From: Cunninghamella blakesleeana | Taxonomy: Eukaryota > Mucoromycota > Mucoromycetes > Mucorales > Cunninghamellaceae | Direction of reading: 5' to 3' | DNA length: 64,000 nt | Assembly: GCA_017871115.1 (NCBI GenBank) | Contig: JAFCIZ010000005.1 | Span: forward strand, 1-64,000 | Shown here: positions 23,324 to 35,132 of the stretch, piece after piece | Layout: each line of letters starts with the position of its first letter | Position numbering within the stretch: the first letter of the stretch is position 1 | Position numbers and translations under genes: made by a program | The notes under the pieces: model-generated | What the model was told of the DNA's origin: nothing | The model's database searches: none | Seen by the model: the letters and a program-made list of their open reading frames with translations, nothing else

Positions 23324-25858
23324 TTAAATCACATCATCTGCAATTAAAGAAGCTTGTAAAAATTCGCTTTCTTCTTGATCGGCACTATCTCGCTCTATAG
23401 TTTGAGATTCAGCTCTATGGACACAGACCATGGATTTTTTAGAATGCAAATAAAGTTGCCAGCATTTAGTAGAGCAAAACCGCACTCTTCGAACTACAGC
23501 AGGATGACCACGATAACTTTTAATTTCAACCGATGTTAACCACTCATTTACAAACGCCCTTTGACAATGAGCACACCATCGTGGCGATTTAGATAAGTCT
23601 TTAGCTAAATGAGGTGGAATCATATGTAATGGATAGTCGTTTCGATTGGAGTTTAAAATTACTCTTGTAGCCAATTCTCTTAATGAATGAACTATATTGG
23701 TGGTTGCTAAAATGGATGGTGATAAAGGCCCTTCTCCACGATCATTGTTTACTAGTGTACAATAATTATTATCTACAAGTGGTGTATTATTATTCTCCGA
23801 ATCTCTATCCAAATCCATGTTATTTGTTAATCCTGCTGCTTCAGCTGCTGATCTAGTTGCTGTTGTTGCCATAGTTGCCGTAGTAGAAGGCGGTGATGAG
23901 GAAGGTGAGGAATCCATTAATAATGATCTTGAAAAAAACATTTCTTCATCAAAAGGCGAATAAGGTCTAGCTAAAGTTGGACTATTTGAAGCTGGAAGAG
24001 GTGGAGAAGATGGAAGATCTGATAATTCTGCCAATAAAACATCTTCATTTCTTAATCTAGGTGATGAGATAGGTGTCATTAAAGGTGATGCCGATGATGG
24101 TATGATGGTATTGGTATTGGTATTACTATTTACATTATTGTTGTTGTTGTTGTTGTTGGATGATGACTGTCTTTCTCTTTTTGATCCCTGTACATTTAAT
24201 TGTTGCGCCAAATAAGACAATTCTCTATCTATTAATGAATCGTCATCATTATCTCCATACCATACCTGCTGTGAAGTTGTTGGTGATCTTGATAAAGGCG
24301 ATGATACATAAGTTGACGATGATGCAAAAGTAGATTCATATCTTAATGGATGAATCGGTTTAGGTTGAGTGGTGTAATGGTTAATATGATTATGATTGTT
24401 TGAAGAATAAGGAGTGGTTGATGAAGACAAGGAAGAGGATAATAGAGATGGAGGAGGAGGAGGTGATGAAGAAAGTGGTATATGTTTTAAATTGGTAAAA
24501 GACGAAGTTGATGGTGAGGGCGAGGGCGACGATGCTGAAGAAGAAGGAGCCGTCCCTAAACAGCCAGTGCCTTGAGGACCACATTGATGAGGATAATTAG
24601 AAGAAGAAGAAGAGGTAGAGGTAGTAGATAAAGAAGTCATCATTGGTACCGCACGCATTGTCATTCTTTTTAATACTTGGGCATAAGCATCGGTAGAATC
24701 ATAAATATCACAATGGCCAGGTCTCGTTAACGGGTTCCCAGTAATCAATAAAGTTGTCTTCATTCTTTCCAAAATATCAGCAGGCATGATACATAATAAA
24801 TTTTCAGAGATATCCAATAATTCTAAATTTTGCAAATTTGCCAAATCACAAGGTAGAGTGGTTAAGTGATTGGAACTTACATTTAAAGTCTTCAGTTGAT
24901 GGCATTGCCCAATGCTAGAAGGCAGCGAGTCCAATTGATTACGCGAAGCATTTAAATGCAATAAAGAAGGGATCAGCATGTTGGAAGGTAAACTTGATAA
25001 TAGGTTATAAGAGACATCCAATTCTTCTAATTGATTCATATGAGCAATAGTATCAGGTAAGCAGGCCAGGCGATTTCCACCAAAGACAGAGCCTAATTGC
25101 AAATGTTTCATATATACCCATTGGTCGATATTAGGGGTTAAATAATCAATCATGTTGCCAGCAACGGAAAGAGTCATTAATAAAGGTAAACGTAAAGGTA
25201 ACTCATCAGGAATAGTATGTAATTGATTTTGAGATAAAATGAGAACTTTTAATTGAGTCAGGTGATACAATTCGGATGGTATATCTGTCAGCAGATTAGA
25301 TGATGCATTAAGTGTCCGCAACTGGTGCAAAAGGGTGATTTCTGATGGTAAATTGGTTAATTTGTTCCGTGAAATATCTAATTCTACTAAATGATCAAAG
25401 TAATCGTTCTTTTTTAAATCTGGTTGAAGTTGCAAAAAAGAAGAAGCAGTAGAAGCTGGTTTATTTTTATTTTTTCTTAACAAGAGCGAATTTAAATGAT
25501 CTGCTAATTCTATCTCTGTTAAATTCTTTCTTCTTAGCATCAATAGCCCATTTTTCCCTCTATAATAATGATGATTATTGCTATTATTATTCTTGACCAT
25601 ATCATAATTTTTTTGTATTTTCACTTGGCCATTTTTTTTATGTTGACCATCTTTTTTCCTTGATTTCTTTATTGGTTTATTATCATTATTAGGCTGTTGA
25701 CGGATATGACCTCCTAATGGTGCCAAAGTAGGATCATCTATACATGATTCAATATCCATAATAGGTGAATGGGAAGGTAACCAAGGTTCATATACTTCTT
25801 GTTTTTCTATAGGTAATACTCCTGTAAGAAGTTTACCACCCAGTAGATTGGGTACCAT
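23324..25858 (-). CDS. Leucine-rich-repeat protein with C-terminal Cys module
   Basis: Single-exon gene of 844 residues. Residues ~1-155 are basic and low-complexity. About residues 158-385 hold ten or so LRRs of the LPxxIxxLxxLxxLxxSxNxL kind (LVELDISRNKLTNLPSEI, LKTLNVSSNHLTTLP), with a characteristic insertion GSVFGGNRLACLPDTIAHM. A 350-residue Ser/Pro/Asn-rich disordered region follows. The C-terminus, about 750-825, carries WCAHCQRAFVNEW, then RVRFCSTKCWQLYLHSKK, i.e. CX2C and CX3C pairs that probably bind zinc. No kinase, cyclase or F-box domain is seen. The combination resembles fungal LRR scaffold proteins of unknown role; I do not assign a symbol. The GA-rich plus strand 25872-25910 and 26046-26098 is its promoter. 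Confidence 0.88.
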   Translation of the reverse strand: MVPNLLGGKLLTGVLPIEKQEVYEPWLPSHSPIMDIESCIDDPTLAPLGGHIRQQPNNDNKPIKKSRKKDGQHKKNGQVKIQKNYDMVKNNNSNNHHYYRGKNGLLMLRRKNLTEIELADHLNSLLLRKNKNKPASTASSFLQLQPDLKKNDYFDHLVELDISRNKLTNLPSEITLLHQLRTLNASSNLLTDIPSELYHLTQLKVLILSQNQLHTIPDELPLRLPLLMTLSVAGNMIDYLTPNIDQWVYMKHLQLGSVFGGNRLACLPDTIAHMNQLEELDVSYNLLSSLPSNMLIPSLLHLNASRNQLDSLPSSIGQCHQLKTLNVSSNHLTTLPCDLANLQNLELLDISENLLCIMPADILERMKTTLLITGNPLTRPGHCDIYDSTDAYAQVLKRMTMRAVPMMTSLSTTSTSSSSSNYPHQCGPQGTGCLGTAPSSSASSPSPSPSTSSFTNLKHIPLSSSPPPPPSLLSSSLSSSTTPYSSNNHNHINHYTTQPKPIHPLRYESTFASSSTYVSSPLSRSPTTSQQVWYGDNDDDSLIDRELSYLAQQLNVQGSKRERQSSSNNNNNNNNVNSNTNTNTIIPSSASPLMTPISSPRLRNEDVLLAELSDLPSSPPLPASNSPTLARPYSPFDEEMFFSRSLLMDSSPSSSPPSTTATMATTATRSAAEAAGLTNNMDLDRDSENNNTPLVDNNYCTLVNNDRGEGPLSPSILATTNIVHSLRELATRVILNSNRNDYPLHMIPPHLAKDLSKSPRWCAHCQRAFVNEWLTSVEIKSYRGHPAVVRRVRFCSTKCWQLYLHSKKSMVCVHRAESQTIERDSADQEESEFLQASLIADDVI

Positions 25859-27014
25859 TTATTAAGTTATATTAAAAAGAGAAAGAGAGAGAATGAAGAA
25901 GAAAAAAAAAAGTGGAATGACCTTAAAATGAACAATATAGGGTTATATAAGATAGAAACAAAAAAAAACAAATAATAAAAATACAATGATATAATATAAT
26001 ATAGAATAATATAATAAAAAAGGTATAATATATTTAAAAGAAATATTAATAAAAGAAAGAAATAGAGAGAGAGAGGAAAAAAAGAAAAAGGAAAAAAAGA
26101 TTTTGTTTATAATTTAAAATTTCGTAGTTTGAATTTTTTATCTGATTGATTGGAGTCTATGAGATATCTGATTTTTTTTTTTCTTAGGGTATGTATTTCA
26201 ATTAGCGCTTTTTTATTATGTTTATTTTTTTTTTCTTTTTTCATTAAAGATAGGTTGATCACCCTTTCTATATTTTTTTTTTTTTCTCTCTCTCTCTCTT
26301 CATCTTTTATTCTTTAATAAATGAATACAAACAATTTATCCGTTCATTTTTTTTTCTTCATTCACTTTATTATTTATTAATATAATAAATAGATAATAAT
26401 ACGGGGAATTGTAAAATTCAAGTATATTTATTTATTTTACCTCGTTTATTAATTATTTTTTTTTTATCTAAAAAGGTTGATTTTTATTTTCATATTTTAT
26501 TCATATTTGGCATTTTAAAATATATATATATATATGTTCATATTTAAGAAAGGCTTAATGGTGTTTTTTGCATGGATTAGCAAAATAAAAAGGCCTACAG
26601 ATAAATTTTACAGGGAGAAAATCTGTTTTCATATTTAAAAAATAATCCAATAGGTATAAAATATAAATTCAGTGTATTTTTAATTTTTTTATTTGGTCTA
26701 GTTCCTTTTCCCCAAACTAGGTAAGATAAAACGCTGTTCAGCCACTTTACCTATTACCTTTTTAGAATTATTTGGCTTGTTTAGCTGGATTTTTTTTTTT
26801 TTTTATAAAAAAAAGGGGGAGGCCATTTTTTTCTTCGCTGGTCTTTCTTACTATTTAAATATTTAGATATATTATATATATATATATACAGTATATATTT
26901 ATATTTATATATTTATAAGCAAGCTTTTTTCTCTTTCTTTCTTTCTTTCTCTCTCTTTCTTTTTTTTTTTTTTAATTATATAGTATTATTATTTATGAAT
27001 CATCTAACATAGGC
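25859..27014. other. Divergent promoter of LRR and arrestin genes
   Basis: 1.16 kb between head-to-head genes. Purine-rich near the LRR start (25872-26100) and pyrimidine-rich near the arrestin start (26930-26972, CTTTCTTTCTTTCTCTCTCTTTC). A TC microsatellite lies at 26286-26300 and TA repeats at 26519-26535 and 26870-26888. The mirror symmetry (purine on one side, pyrimidine on the other) means each gene has a pyrimidine-rich coding strand just upstream of its ATG. Confidence 0.65.
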
Positions 27015-27915
27015 ATGAAAAAACTATTAACTAATTCAAGGTCCAATACAATATTGCGAATTGTTTTAGACGAACGTAAATATTACTATCGCGGTGATAA
27101 AGTGAGAGGTCACCTTGTTGTAGTTCCTACAAGACCATTAAAAATATCAAGTATTCAACTTCAGCTTATTGGTCGTATTAGAACTTATATTAACTCAAAA
27201 AAACAAGATGAATATATTTATTTTAAACAACCTTTACCTCTTGATGTAACACCTGGTATTTTAAAACAAGACCAAACCTATACTTTTACCTTTGACTTTA
27301 CTTTACCAGTTGATGTATCTATACCCAGTTGTACTGAAGTAAGTTATAAATATATATTTATTTACAGTTTTTTTTTTTTTTTTTAATACTTGCTATTATT
27401 ATTTATTTTTAGAGTGATACTAATAGTGGCGGGATTATTGAATATATTATTGAAGCTTCCTTGGAAAAGTCGACAAGAGATTGGACTTCTTTAACTACTT
27501 CTTTACATATTCCTGTCCTTGAACGTTTAGATATTAGTAAAAGTGAAATGTTGGAACCAGTATGGGACAAAATAACTTGGCAATCAAAGCTACCAGATGA
27601 TTTTATTGATCAAGATGATTATTACCATATGGATGAAGTCACTTTATCTGCTTCTTTAATCCACAAAGGTTATATAAGAAGTAAGTGGATAATATATTTT
27701 ATAATAATAATCATACTAAAGACAAGAGTTAAATCAAAGTAAAAAAAAAAAAAAACTAATAAATATATTCACTATTTATATTATAGATCAAAAAATCAAT
27801 GTTACTGTAGATATTCAACATTTTCAACCTTATCAGCGAGAAAATGGATTAACTATATCTTTAGTCAGATGTACTCGTATTTTATGTAAAGACAAGTAAG
27901 TGTTTTTAGTTTTAG

Positions 27916-27953
<38 letters not shown>

Positions 27954-30267
27954 GAGGGGGAAAGAAATATGTATATAGTTTCAAGTATACTTATGGCTTT
28001 ATTTTTTTAGAGCTTACCTTTTATCACCAATAGTAATCAACAGTAAAAAAATCGACATTGATATCCAACGTACATCAGGACAAACAATAACAGCTTCGTT
28101 ATTAATTCCAAACCATATATCACCTACAATCAATTTAAATGCTCGACTGATGCAAGTTGATTATCGCATTGAAGTGAAAGCTGAACTAGATGAATACCAG
28201 CAATACCCTACTCCTATATTACACAACCATCAGTTTAAACAACATAATGGTGTACATTTATCATGTATGAAATTGGAACTGCCTATTGTGATTGGCACCT
28301 TACCTAATAACCAGTCTCCACCTGATATATTGGATCCAAAATTTGTAAAAGGCATAAATCATTTTACTCAGGATAACGAACCAAAACAACAACCTTTTGT
28401 AAAATCAGCGTCGTTATCATCACGACCTTCAAGCTTTTCTTCACCATTGGATTTATTATCTTTATCTTTACCAAAGTCACCTTTTTCAAAAAATAACCAT
28501 CGTTATACAACTCTGAAAAGAAACTCCACTCCTAATTATCCTTCCGCCTATCAATCTCAAATATCTCTACCACCCGCTGTACCTCCTCATCTTGAAAATG
28601 AAGATAAAAATAAAAAGTATTATAAAACAATAAAAACCATAGATGAGAGCGATGAAGAAGAAGAAGAAGAAGAAGAAGAAGAAGAAGAAGGAAATGACGA
28701 TAATGATAAAGAAGAAGAAAAAAAAGATAGTGAAGATGACAATGACGATAGTAAAAATAGTAATATTCATGAAGATGACGATATGCCAACAAGGTCCAAT
28801 CAACCAGATATCAACCTCCGACTTTCTCTAGGTGAAGCCTTTCATGTATCATCCATGGATATGAATATTAGTCGATCTACCACTTATGCATCTACTTCTC
28901 ATCCTAAAACAAGTATAATGACATCAACCATATATGAAAGTAAAAGTAATATATCTATGATTCAATCTGAATGTACCACGCCTGTATCCTCTGTTCCTTC
29001 TTCTAATAGTCAAGATATCGTAATGGATTCACCCATCCAAAATCAAGTTGCCTATGTGGAATCTTTATCTTCTATTCACACCACAAGTAACACCGATAAT
29101 GATGATGATAATGTACGGAATCAAATAGATACAGTAACTACAACCATTCAACAAAATAATGATTATTTGATAAATCATTCCCAAGATGAAATGGAAATGG
29201 AGCCAACAAAAAGTACACATAGTTCTATAAGCAATGATGTACAGGGTCATACAGAAGCAACAATCATTAAACAAAACATGGACCATTTGATGAATCATTC
29301 TCAAGTCAATGGAGGGGAAATGGAATCAACAAATAATAGTAGTAATAACAGTTGTAATAACGATCATTTCATAAAGGACCATACAGAAATAACCACACTA
29401 AAAACAGCTATTAACCAGACCAACAACCATTTGATGGACCATTCTCAAGAAAAAGAAAAAGAAGAACAAGGATCAATAAAAAGTAATCACAAATCTCTAT
29501 CAAAACCATCACCACGGTCATCATCATCATCCATTCATTCAATTCCTATAAGTCTACAAAATAAAACTCCCTCACCACCTTTATCACCAAATCAAGATAT
29601 CGAGGATCCTATTACAACTACACAAGTAAATACATCCGTAAAAAATAAAGAAATAGGTGATGGACAATTACAACAGGAAAAATTGGACGATCCGCAAGAT
29701 ATAGCGTCTCTATCCTCCTTCACCACCTCCTTATCAAAAGTGTCTGTTGATGCCGGACAACAACAACAAATGTATGATAAAAATGAAAATGAACAGAAAC
29801 ACTTATCTATCGGAATTTGTAGACAGGTATCAGTATTTAGTAATTATCGGCAAACCGATCATCTATCACCATTACCATCACCTTCAGAAAATAAAAATAT
29901 GACAATTCATTGTGAAGAACAAGAACAAGAAAATGTAGACACCATCCATAAACCGGAAAGTAAAATTGACAATCTAGATATTCAAGGCACTTATATAGAG
30001 CCTATTCTATCGCCAAGGGCCTCTCTTCGTAAATCATTTTTTTCCAATGATAGCCATGATAGAATGGTGTTGGTTAATAATAACAAGGATGGTAACGGGT
30101 CAAATGAGGATCTGAATAACAATGAAAATGAAGATGATCAAGATTACATTTATGATAAACCCCATGAAATACCAACAGATGATAGTGATAGTGATATGTA
30201 TAGTGATTCTGATGATGAAGATTTTGTAACTATTTTAGCTCGAAGAGAAAAAGAAACTATAAAATAA
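27015..30267 (+). CDS. Alpha-arrestin-like protein with long acidic tail
   Basis: Exons 27015-27338, 27413-27680, 27787-27895 and 28011-30267 join to 985 residues. The arrestin N domain covers about residues 15-200 (RIVLDERKYYYRGDKVRGHLVV, LQLIGRIRTYI, YTFTFDFTLP) and the C domain about 200-350 (VDIQHFQPYQRENGLTISLVR, IDIDIQRTSGQ, MQVDYRIEVKAEL, LELPIVIGTLP). Fungal members adapt Rsp5-type ubiquitin ligases to plasma-membrane transporters, but no clear PPxY motif was noticed here. The remaining ~630 residues are disordered, Ser/Asn-rich, with an acidic run of glutamates (28655-28690) and a threefold ~40-residue repeat (29128-29500). The last residues are acidic (DDSDSDMYSDSDDEDF). Splice joins rebuild arrestin strands, so the fold call is firm; the partners are unknown. 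Confidence 0.9.
29128..29500 (+). repeat. Three ~40-residue repeats in the arrestin tail
   Basis: In-frame units carry the core NNDYLINHSQ, NMDHLMNHSQ and TNNHLMDHSQ, each preceded by a TVTTTIQQ, TEATIIKQ or TEITTLKT-like segment, the first two followed by EMEST-like acidic residues. DNA copies are visibly related (CATTTGATGAATCATTCTCAAG and variants). No known domain recognised. Confidence 0.8.
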
Positions 30268-31460
30268 TTATATATATTTTTATTTTATTTTATTTATTGT
30301 TACTATACCCTTACCCTTTTTATTTCAAATATAAATATAAATATATATATTTATATATTTATATTAATATTAATATTTATATACGTATATATTTTACTTG
30401 CTTTTTATAATATGTAATAACTTAATAAATTTATGATATATCTTATACTCTAACTTTCCACTATCTGATTAGTAGTTTTTTAAATAAAATAAAAAACAAT
30501 TATTATTATTATTATTAAAAAATAAAGAATAAAGTTAAATGACAAAAAAAATTGAAGGATATGAATTAATTTTATCTTTTTGGAATGGATTATGATTTTT
30601 CTACTGAAGGCTATTTCTTTTATAAAAGGTATTATTTTTATTATTTTATATGTATTCTATGTGTTTATTGTGATATAATAATGCTACTATCTATTTATTT
30701 GAAATAGAATATACAGTTATAGTTTTATATCTATTTTTTGATTTAGCAATATTTTTGATACCTACATTATTAACCTATATTCCCTTTTTATCCTTCTACC
30801 TTTACTTATTTTTGAGTGACATCTGAATTTAAAATAAAGCTTGTTGCATAATTAGGGACTTAAACAAGACTTCGTTCAATTCGGTGCTGTGGGAACCGCA
30901 TATATTTATTAATACCAGTTTCTTCTCTACCACTTTATATAAATCACTTTACTATTTTTTTTTTTCCCAATCTCTGAGCTTGTGCAGAGAATTTTAATGC
31001 ATCTGTTTTTTATTAATGTTTCTCAAATCAAATCCACTTTTGCATACTAACATCCTTTTTTTATAGTAAAGTCAATTCCATTTGTAGATTTTTATTATAT
31101 GATCTTCAGTGTCATTATTACAATAATTAATGCTTCTTTTAGGATAATTTTAAGGTTGAATTCAATCCACCTCTCTTTCCAGCAAAGTAGGCATTTTCTT
31201 TTCATTATATATTATTTATGCTCTTTCTCCATATTTAAAATAATAAAGAGATAATATATATACATATATACGATTAGACATATCATAGAATTTAGACCTT
31301 AAAATAAATGTCTAGGCCCGAATTTCCTCCACAGAAAAAAAAAAAAAAGTAAAATTAAAAAAATTCATTATATATACTTTGTTTACTTTGTAAAACGAAT
31401 AGGCTTGTATGTAATATTTATTATTTATGATACTTCTTTTATAGTTTTGCTTTCAGAACC

Positions 31461-31496
<36 letters not shown>

Positions 31497-32423
31497 ATTG
31501 CAGTCCAAGTTTTAGCTTGGTTGTATTGTATTTGTTTGTTTTGTTTTCTTGCACTTACGTGGGTACTTCACATATACATGATATTTTCCCCTATTGCATC
31601 CATATACAATATCAATAATTTATTTTTTTTTCTATTTCTCAGAAACAATTCCTTGTTTCCTTCATTTTTATTAAATTCAGTCTTATTAATATAGATATAG
31701 TAGAAAAAAGCAATGTCAAGTATATGTAGACAAGCAAATACTTACCAAAGACGACAAGAATTTATAAACCTATCTTTACATATGAAAAATATATATATTA
31801 CCGCGAAATGAATTGGTTTGAGCGTTTTATATTTTATTTGTGTAACCCTTTTAGATTCAAAGTATGTTGTCAGGTGCCTTTTTTAACTATGTATACTGAT
31901 TTTTTTTTCATTTTGATCTCATCTTTTTTTTTTTATTAATAAAGAGCTCATTACCTAAAATTGATTAAAATCATTATCATTTCTTTTTTTATTTTTTGTT
32001 GTGGTTATTATTAATATTTTTTTTATTTTTTTTATTTATTTATTTATAAATGAATGGTACAACATTAGATATCCTGCTTTCTTATCATAAAAAGCTTAAG
32101 TAAAAAGGGATTTTCTCCACAAATTTATTTTAAATTTGGACATAACCGAAAATGGAATCACTCTTTACTCCTTTTCCAACTATAAAAAAAAAAATTTAAA
32201 AAAATAAAACCCCGATATTATTATTTGTGGGGATAATGATTCTTTTTTTTCTCACCTTTCTCTTACCTTCTTTTTCTCTTTCTTTTTCTCAATCTATATT
32301 TTGGCTATTTTATTATTATTATTATTATTATTATTACTGTTTTTCTTTTTTTAATTAATATACATATTACAAAATAAAACAGAATATATAGCCAATATCA
32401 ATTATTAACCTTATTCTTATATC
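30268..32423. other. Intergenic, no gene seen
   Basis: 2.16 kb between two plus-strand genes. It holds TA-rich repeats just after the arrestin stop (30330-30395), an A run at 31464-31493, a TTA microsatellite (32311-32335), and the pyrimidine-rich promoter tract of the next gene at about 32243-32290. I looked for tRNA-like and ORF signals and saw none I can support. Confidence 0.55.
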
Positions 32424-35132
32424 ATGACTTCACCACCACCACAACCATCTGATCCTACTATGAAACGTAAACGTAAAAAGGTTTCTTTAGGTACAACTTT
32501 TTTTAAAAATAAAAACAATAATAAAGAAGAAATAACAAAATAAAGAATAATAGAAATAACAATAATTCCTTTTCATTACTTATTATAACTATTTTATTGA
32601 TCCACCTTTTCTTTTATTGTTTATTTTATTTATAACCAGCGTGTGTATTTTGTAGGCGATCTCATATGACTTGTGATGAAGGTAAGACATCAATAACAAC
32701 ATAATGTAATATAATAATAATAGGATAATATATGTACATTTACATACATATATAAAAGACAATCATTGAAAAAACTAGAGAGAATAGGTAATATTGAAGG
32801 GTAAACTAATAATACCTTCTATATTGATATTCTTATGATATAATGGCTATATATAAAGGACGACCTTGCCAACGATGTATTAAACGTAGTATTGGCGATT
32901 TATGTCATGATGAGCCTAGATCCAATCATGGAAGAAAAAAATCAAATAAAATCAAACCATCAGTACCTTCACCTGCCACATCTTCATCGTCATCACCACC
33001 ACCTTCTACACCATCCACTTCATTCAATGTACCATCCACATCCATTACTTCTTTAAATACAGTAAATAATCAATTTATTCAAAATCATCATCATCAAGAG
33101 ACGAATCCTTGGGGTAAATATTAATATATATATAACTAATATTAAAAAAAAAGGGAATAGGTATATAAATATAGAAAAAAAAAAAAAAAAAGGAACGGAG
33201 GGTTTATATTTATTTATATATTTTTACATAAATAAATATTCATAATAAATAAAAAAAAAAAAAAAAGGGATCAATAGAAGATTATAGAATCATCAACTAA
33301 TGCAGGCTAAAGAAATAGAATAGATGATAAAAAAAGGCGTGGGAAGAACCAAAGGGGTGGGAGTTACAAATTATTACATATAAAAAAGAAAGACCCAGGA
33401 AAAAATGAACTCATTTTTTAATTTTTCTTTCTCTTTTTCTTTAATGATTTTTCTTTTTATAATATAGGCACTAATACATCTATACCTTTGACATTTGCTA
33501 GCGAATCAATGGGGAATGAATTAAATGTACTAAAGTAAGTAAAGCTTAGCTTTAACCATCCCAATTCATCTATCATACAGAGTAACTCATCTATCTTCTT
33601 CTTTACTCATTTATTCACTTTTATTTATTTATTATTATTATTATTAATAGTGATTTCATAGATGATGTATCAAAAAAGGAATATAATAAAAAAGAATTGA
33701 GCAAGGAAAATTTCTTTTTAACAGCAGCTGATCCAAAAGATGGAAAATTAGAAGATAGATTAAATGAAGTCATCAATGCTAAATATGAAGCTGGATTTTT
33801 AAAACCTTATAATTATGTGAACGGATATGCAAGATTACAACGGTATATGGATAAACAGTAAGTGATTTTTTTAAATAGAAAAAAATAAATATGTATATAT
33901 ATATAATTTTGATGATGATGAGAATGGCTGGTGAAAAAAAAAAAATTAATATTTATTATATGTATATTTTTAGTATGTCACCCGATAGCAGGCAACGTAT
34001 ATTAAATGTCATGGGAACATTTCGACCAGCATTTAGAGACGTTGCACAACTACTGACTGATGTTGATCTCATCTTGGTGGAAGAAGCTTTTGAACGTCTC
34101 TTATTGGTAATCTAAATCAAAAAAAAAAAAAAGGATATTTATAGATATAGATAAAATATATTTGTAAAAATATAGAATTCATCACCATCACTATCACCAA
34201 TAACTCATGACCATGACTATTTTTTGGTTTTCCATTCTGATTTTTATTTTTTAATGAAAAATATAGGATTACGATCGAGTATTTAGTGCCATGGCCATTC
34301 CTGCTTGTCTTTGGCGAAGAACTGGTGAAATTTATAAAGGAAATAAAGAATTTGCTACACTTATTGATGTATCAGTAGATGAATTAAGAGATGTAAGTAT
34401 ATGTATATGTATATATATAAATGTGTGTGTGTGAGAATTTAAGGATGATAAATAATTAAATATATATATATGTATGTATTTATGTATGTTTATAAGAATA
34501 ATAAATAAGCAATAATAAATATGATCATCCTATTTATTTATTTTATTACCTTTTATGATTATAAATATATAGGGTAGGATGTGTATATATGAAATCATGG
34601 CAGAAGAATCCACTGTTAACTATTGGGAGGTAAATAAATTATATAATGATATAATAGTGAAAAACGAAAAATGAAAAATCAATTGAAAATAATATCAATA
34701 TTAATTTATATATATTATAGAAATATGGAAATATTGCATTTGATCCACGACAAAAAGCCGTTCTTACATCATGTTTAATTAGACATCAAACGAAACCTAT
34801 GGTTATGTCATGCTGCTTTTCTTTTACCGTGAGACGAGATAAATATAATATGTAAGTTTTATTATCTTTATATATGTTAAAATGTTTTTAATTTGTATTC
34901 ATACCAATGCTAATTGTTATTAATTTATTTTTTTTAAATATATTCAACTTAAAACAATAGACCTGTAAGTATGAAATTTATAATAAATAAAAAAGAGGAA
35001 CAAGACAAGGAAAGAGGGAGAGAAATTATGAATTTTTAACTAATATATATATGTTTATTTATTATTATTATTATTATTATTATCTAGACTATTATTGTAG
35101 GCAACTTTTTACCGATTGAAATCCAATCATAA
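32424..35132 (+). CDS. ERT1: ERT1/AcuK-type Zn2Cys6-PAS transcription factor
   Basis: Eleven exons: 32424-32490, 32640-32681, 32859-33113, 33468-33534, 33651-33857, 33974-34106, 34267-34392, 34573-34629, 34721-34851, 34961-34964 and 35088-35132, giving 377 residues. The family controls gluconeogenesis and non-fermentable carbon use. The zinc cluster is CX2CX6CX5CX2CX8C at residues 24-52 (ACVFCRRSHMTCDE, GRPCQRCIKRSIGDLC), split by an intron after CDE. A Ser/Pro linker follows, then the conserved LTAADPKDG, the EAGFLKPYNYVNGYARL block and a PAS-like domain (VFSAMAIPACLWRRTGEIY, GRMCIYEIM). The C-terminus is RRDKYNIPTIIVGNFLPIE. Exon 10 is only four bases (ACCT); without it the frame stops at once. 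The protein is shorter than ascomycete homologues, mainly in the linker. Confidence 0.9.

Noticed and set aside
24390..24584. Minus-strand 64-residue frame
   Set aside because: Alternate frame within the Ser/Pro-rich part of the LRR gene.
28532..28831. Frames on both strands rich in Leu, Phe or Lys
   Set aside because: Shadows of the glutamate-rich tract in the arrestin gene.
30840..30910. Mixed-composition stretch considered as a tRNA or small RNA
   Set aside because: No acceptor-stem pairing or TTCGANTCC-type T arm could be drawn.
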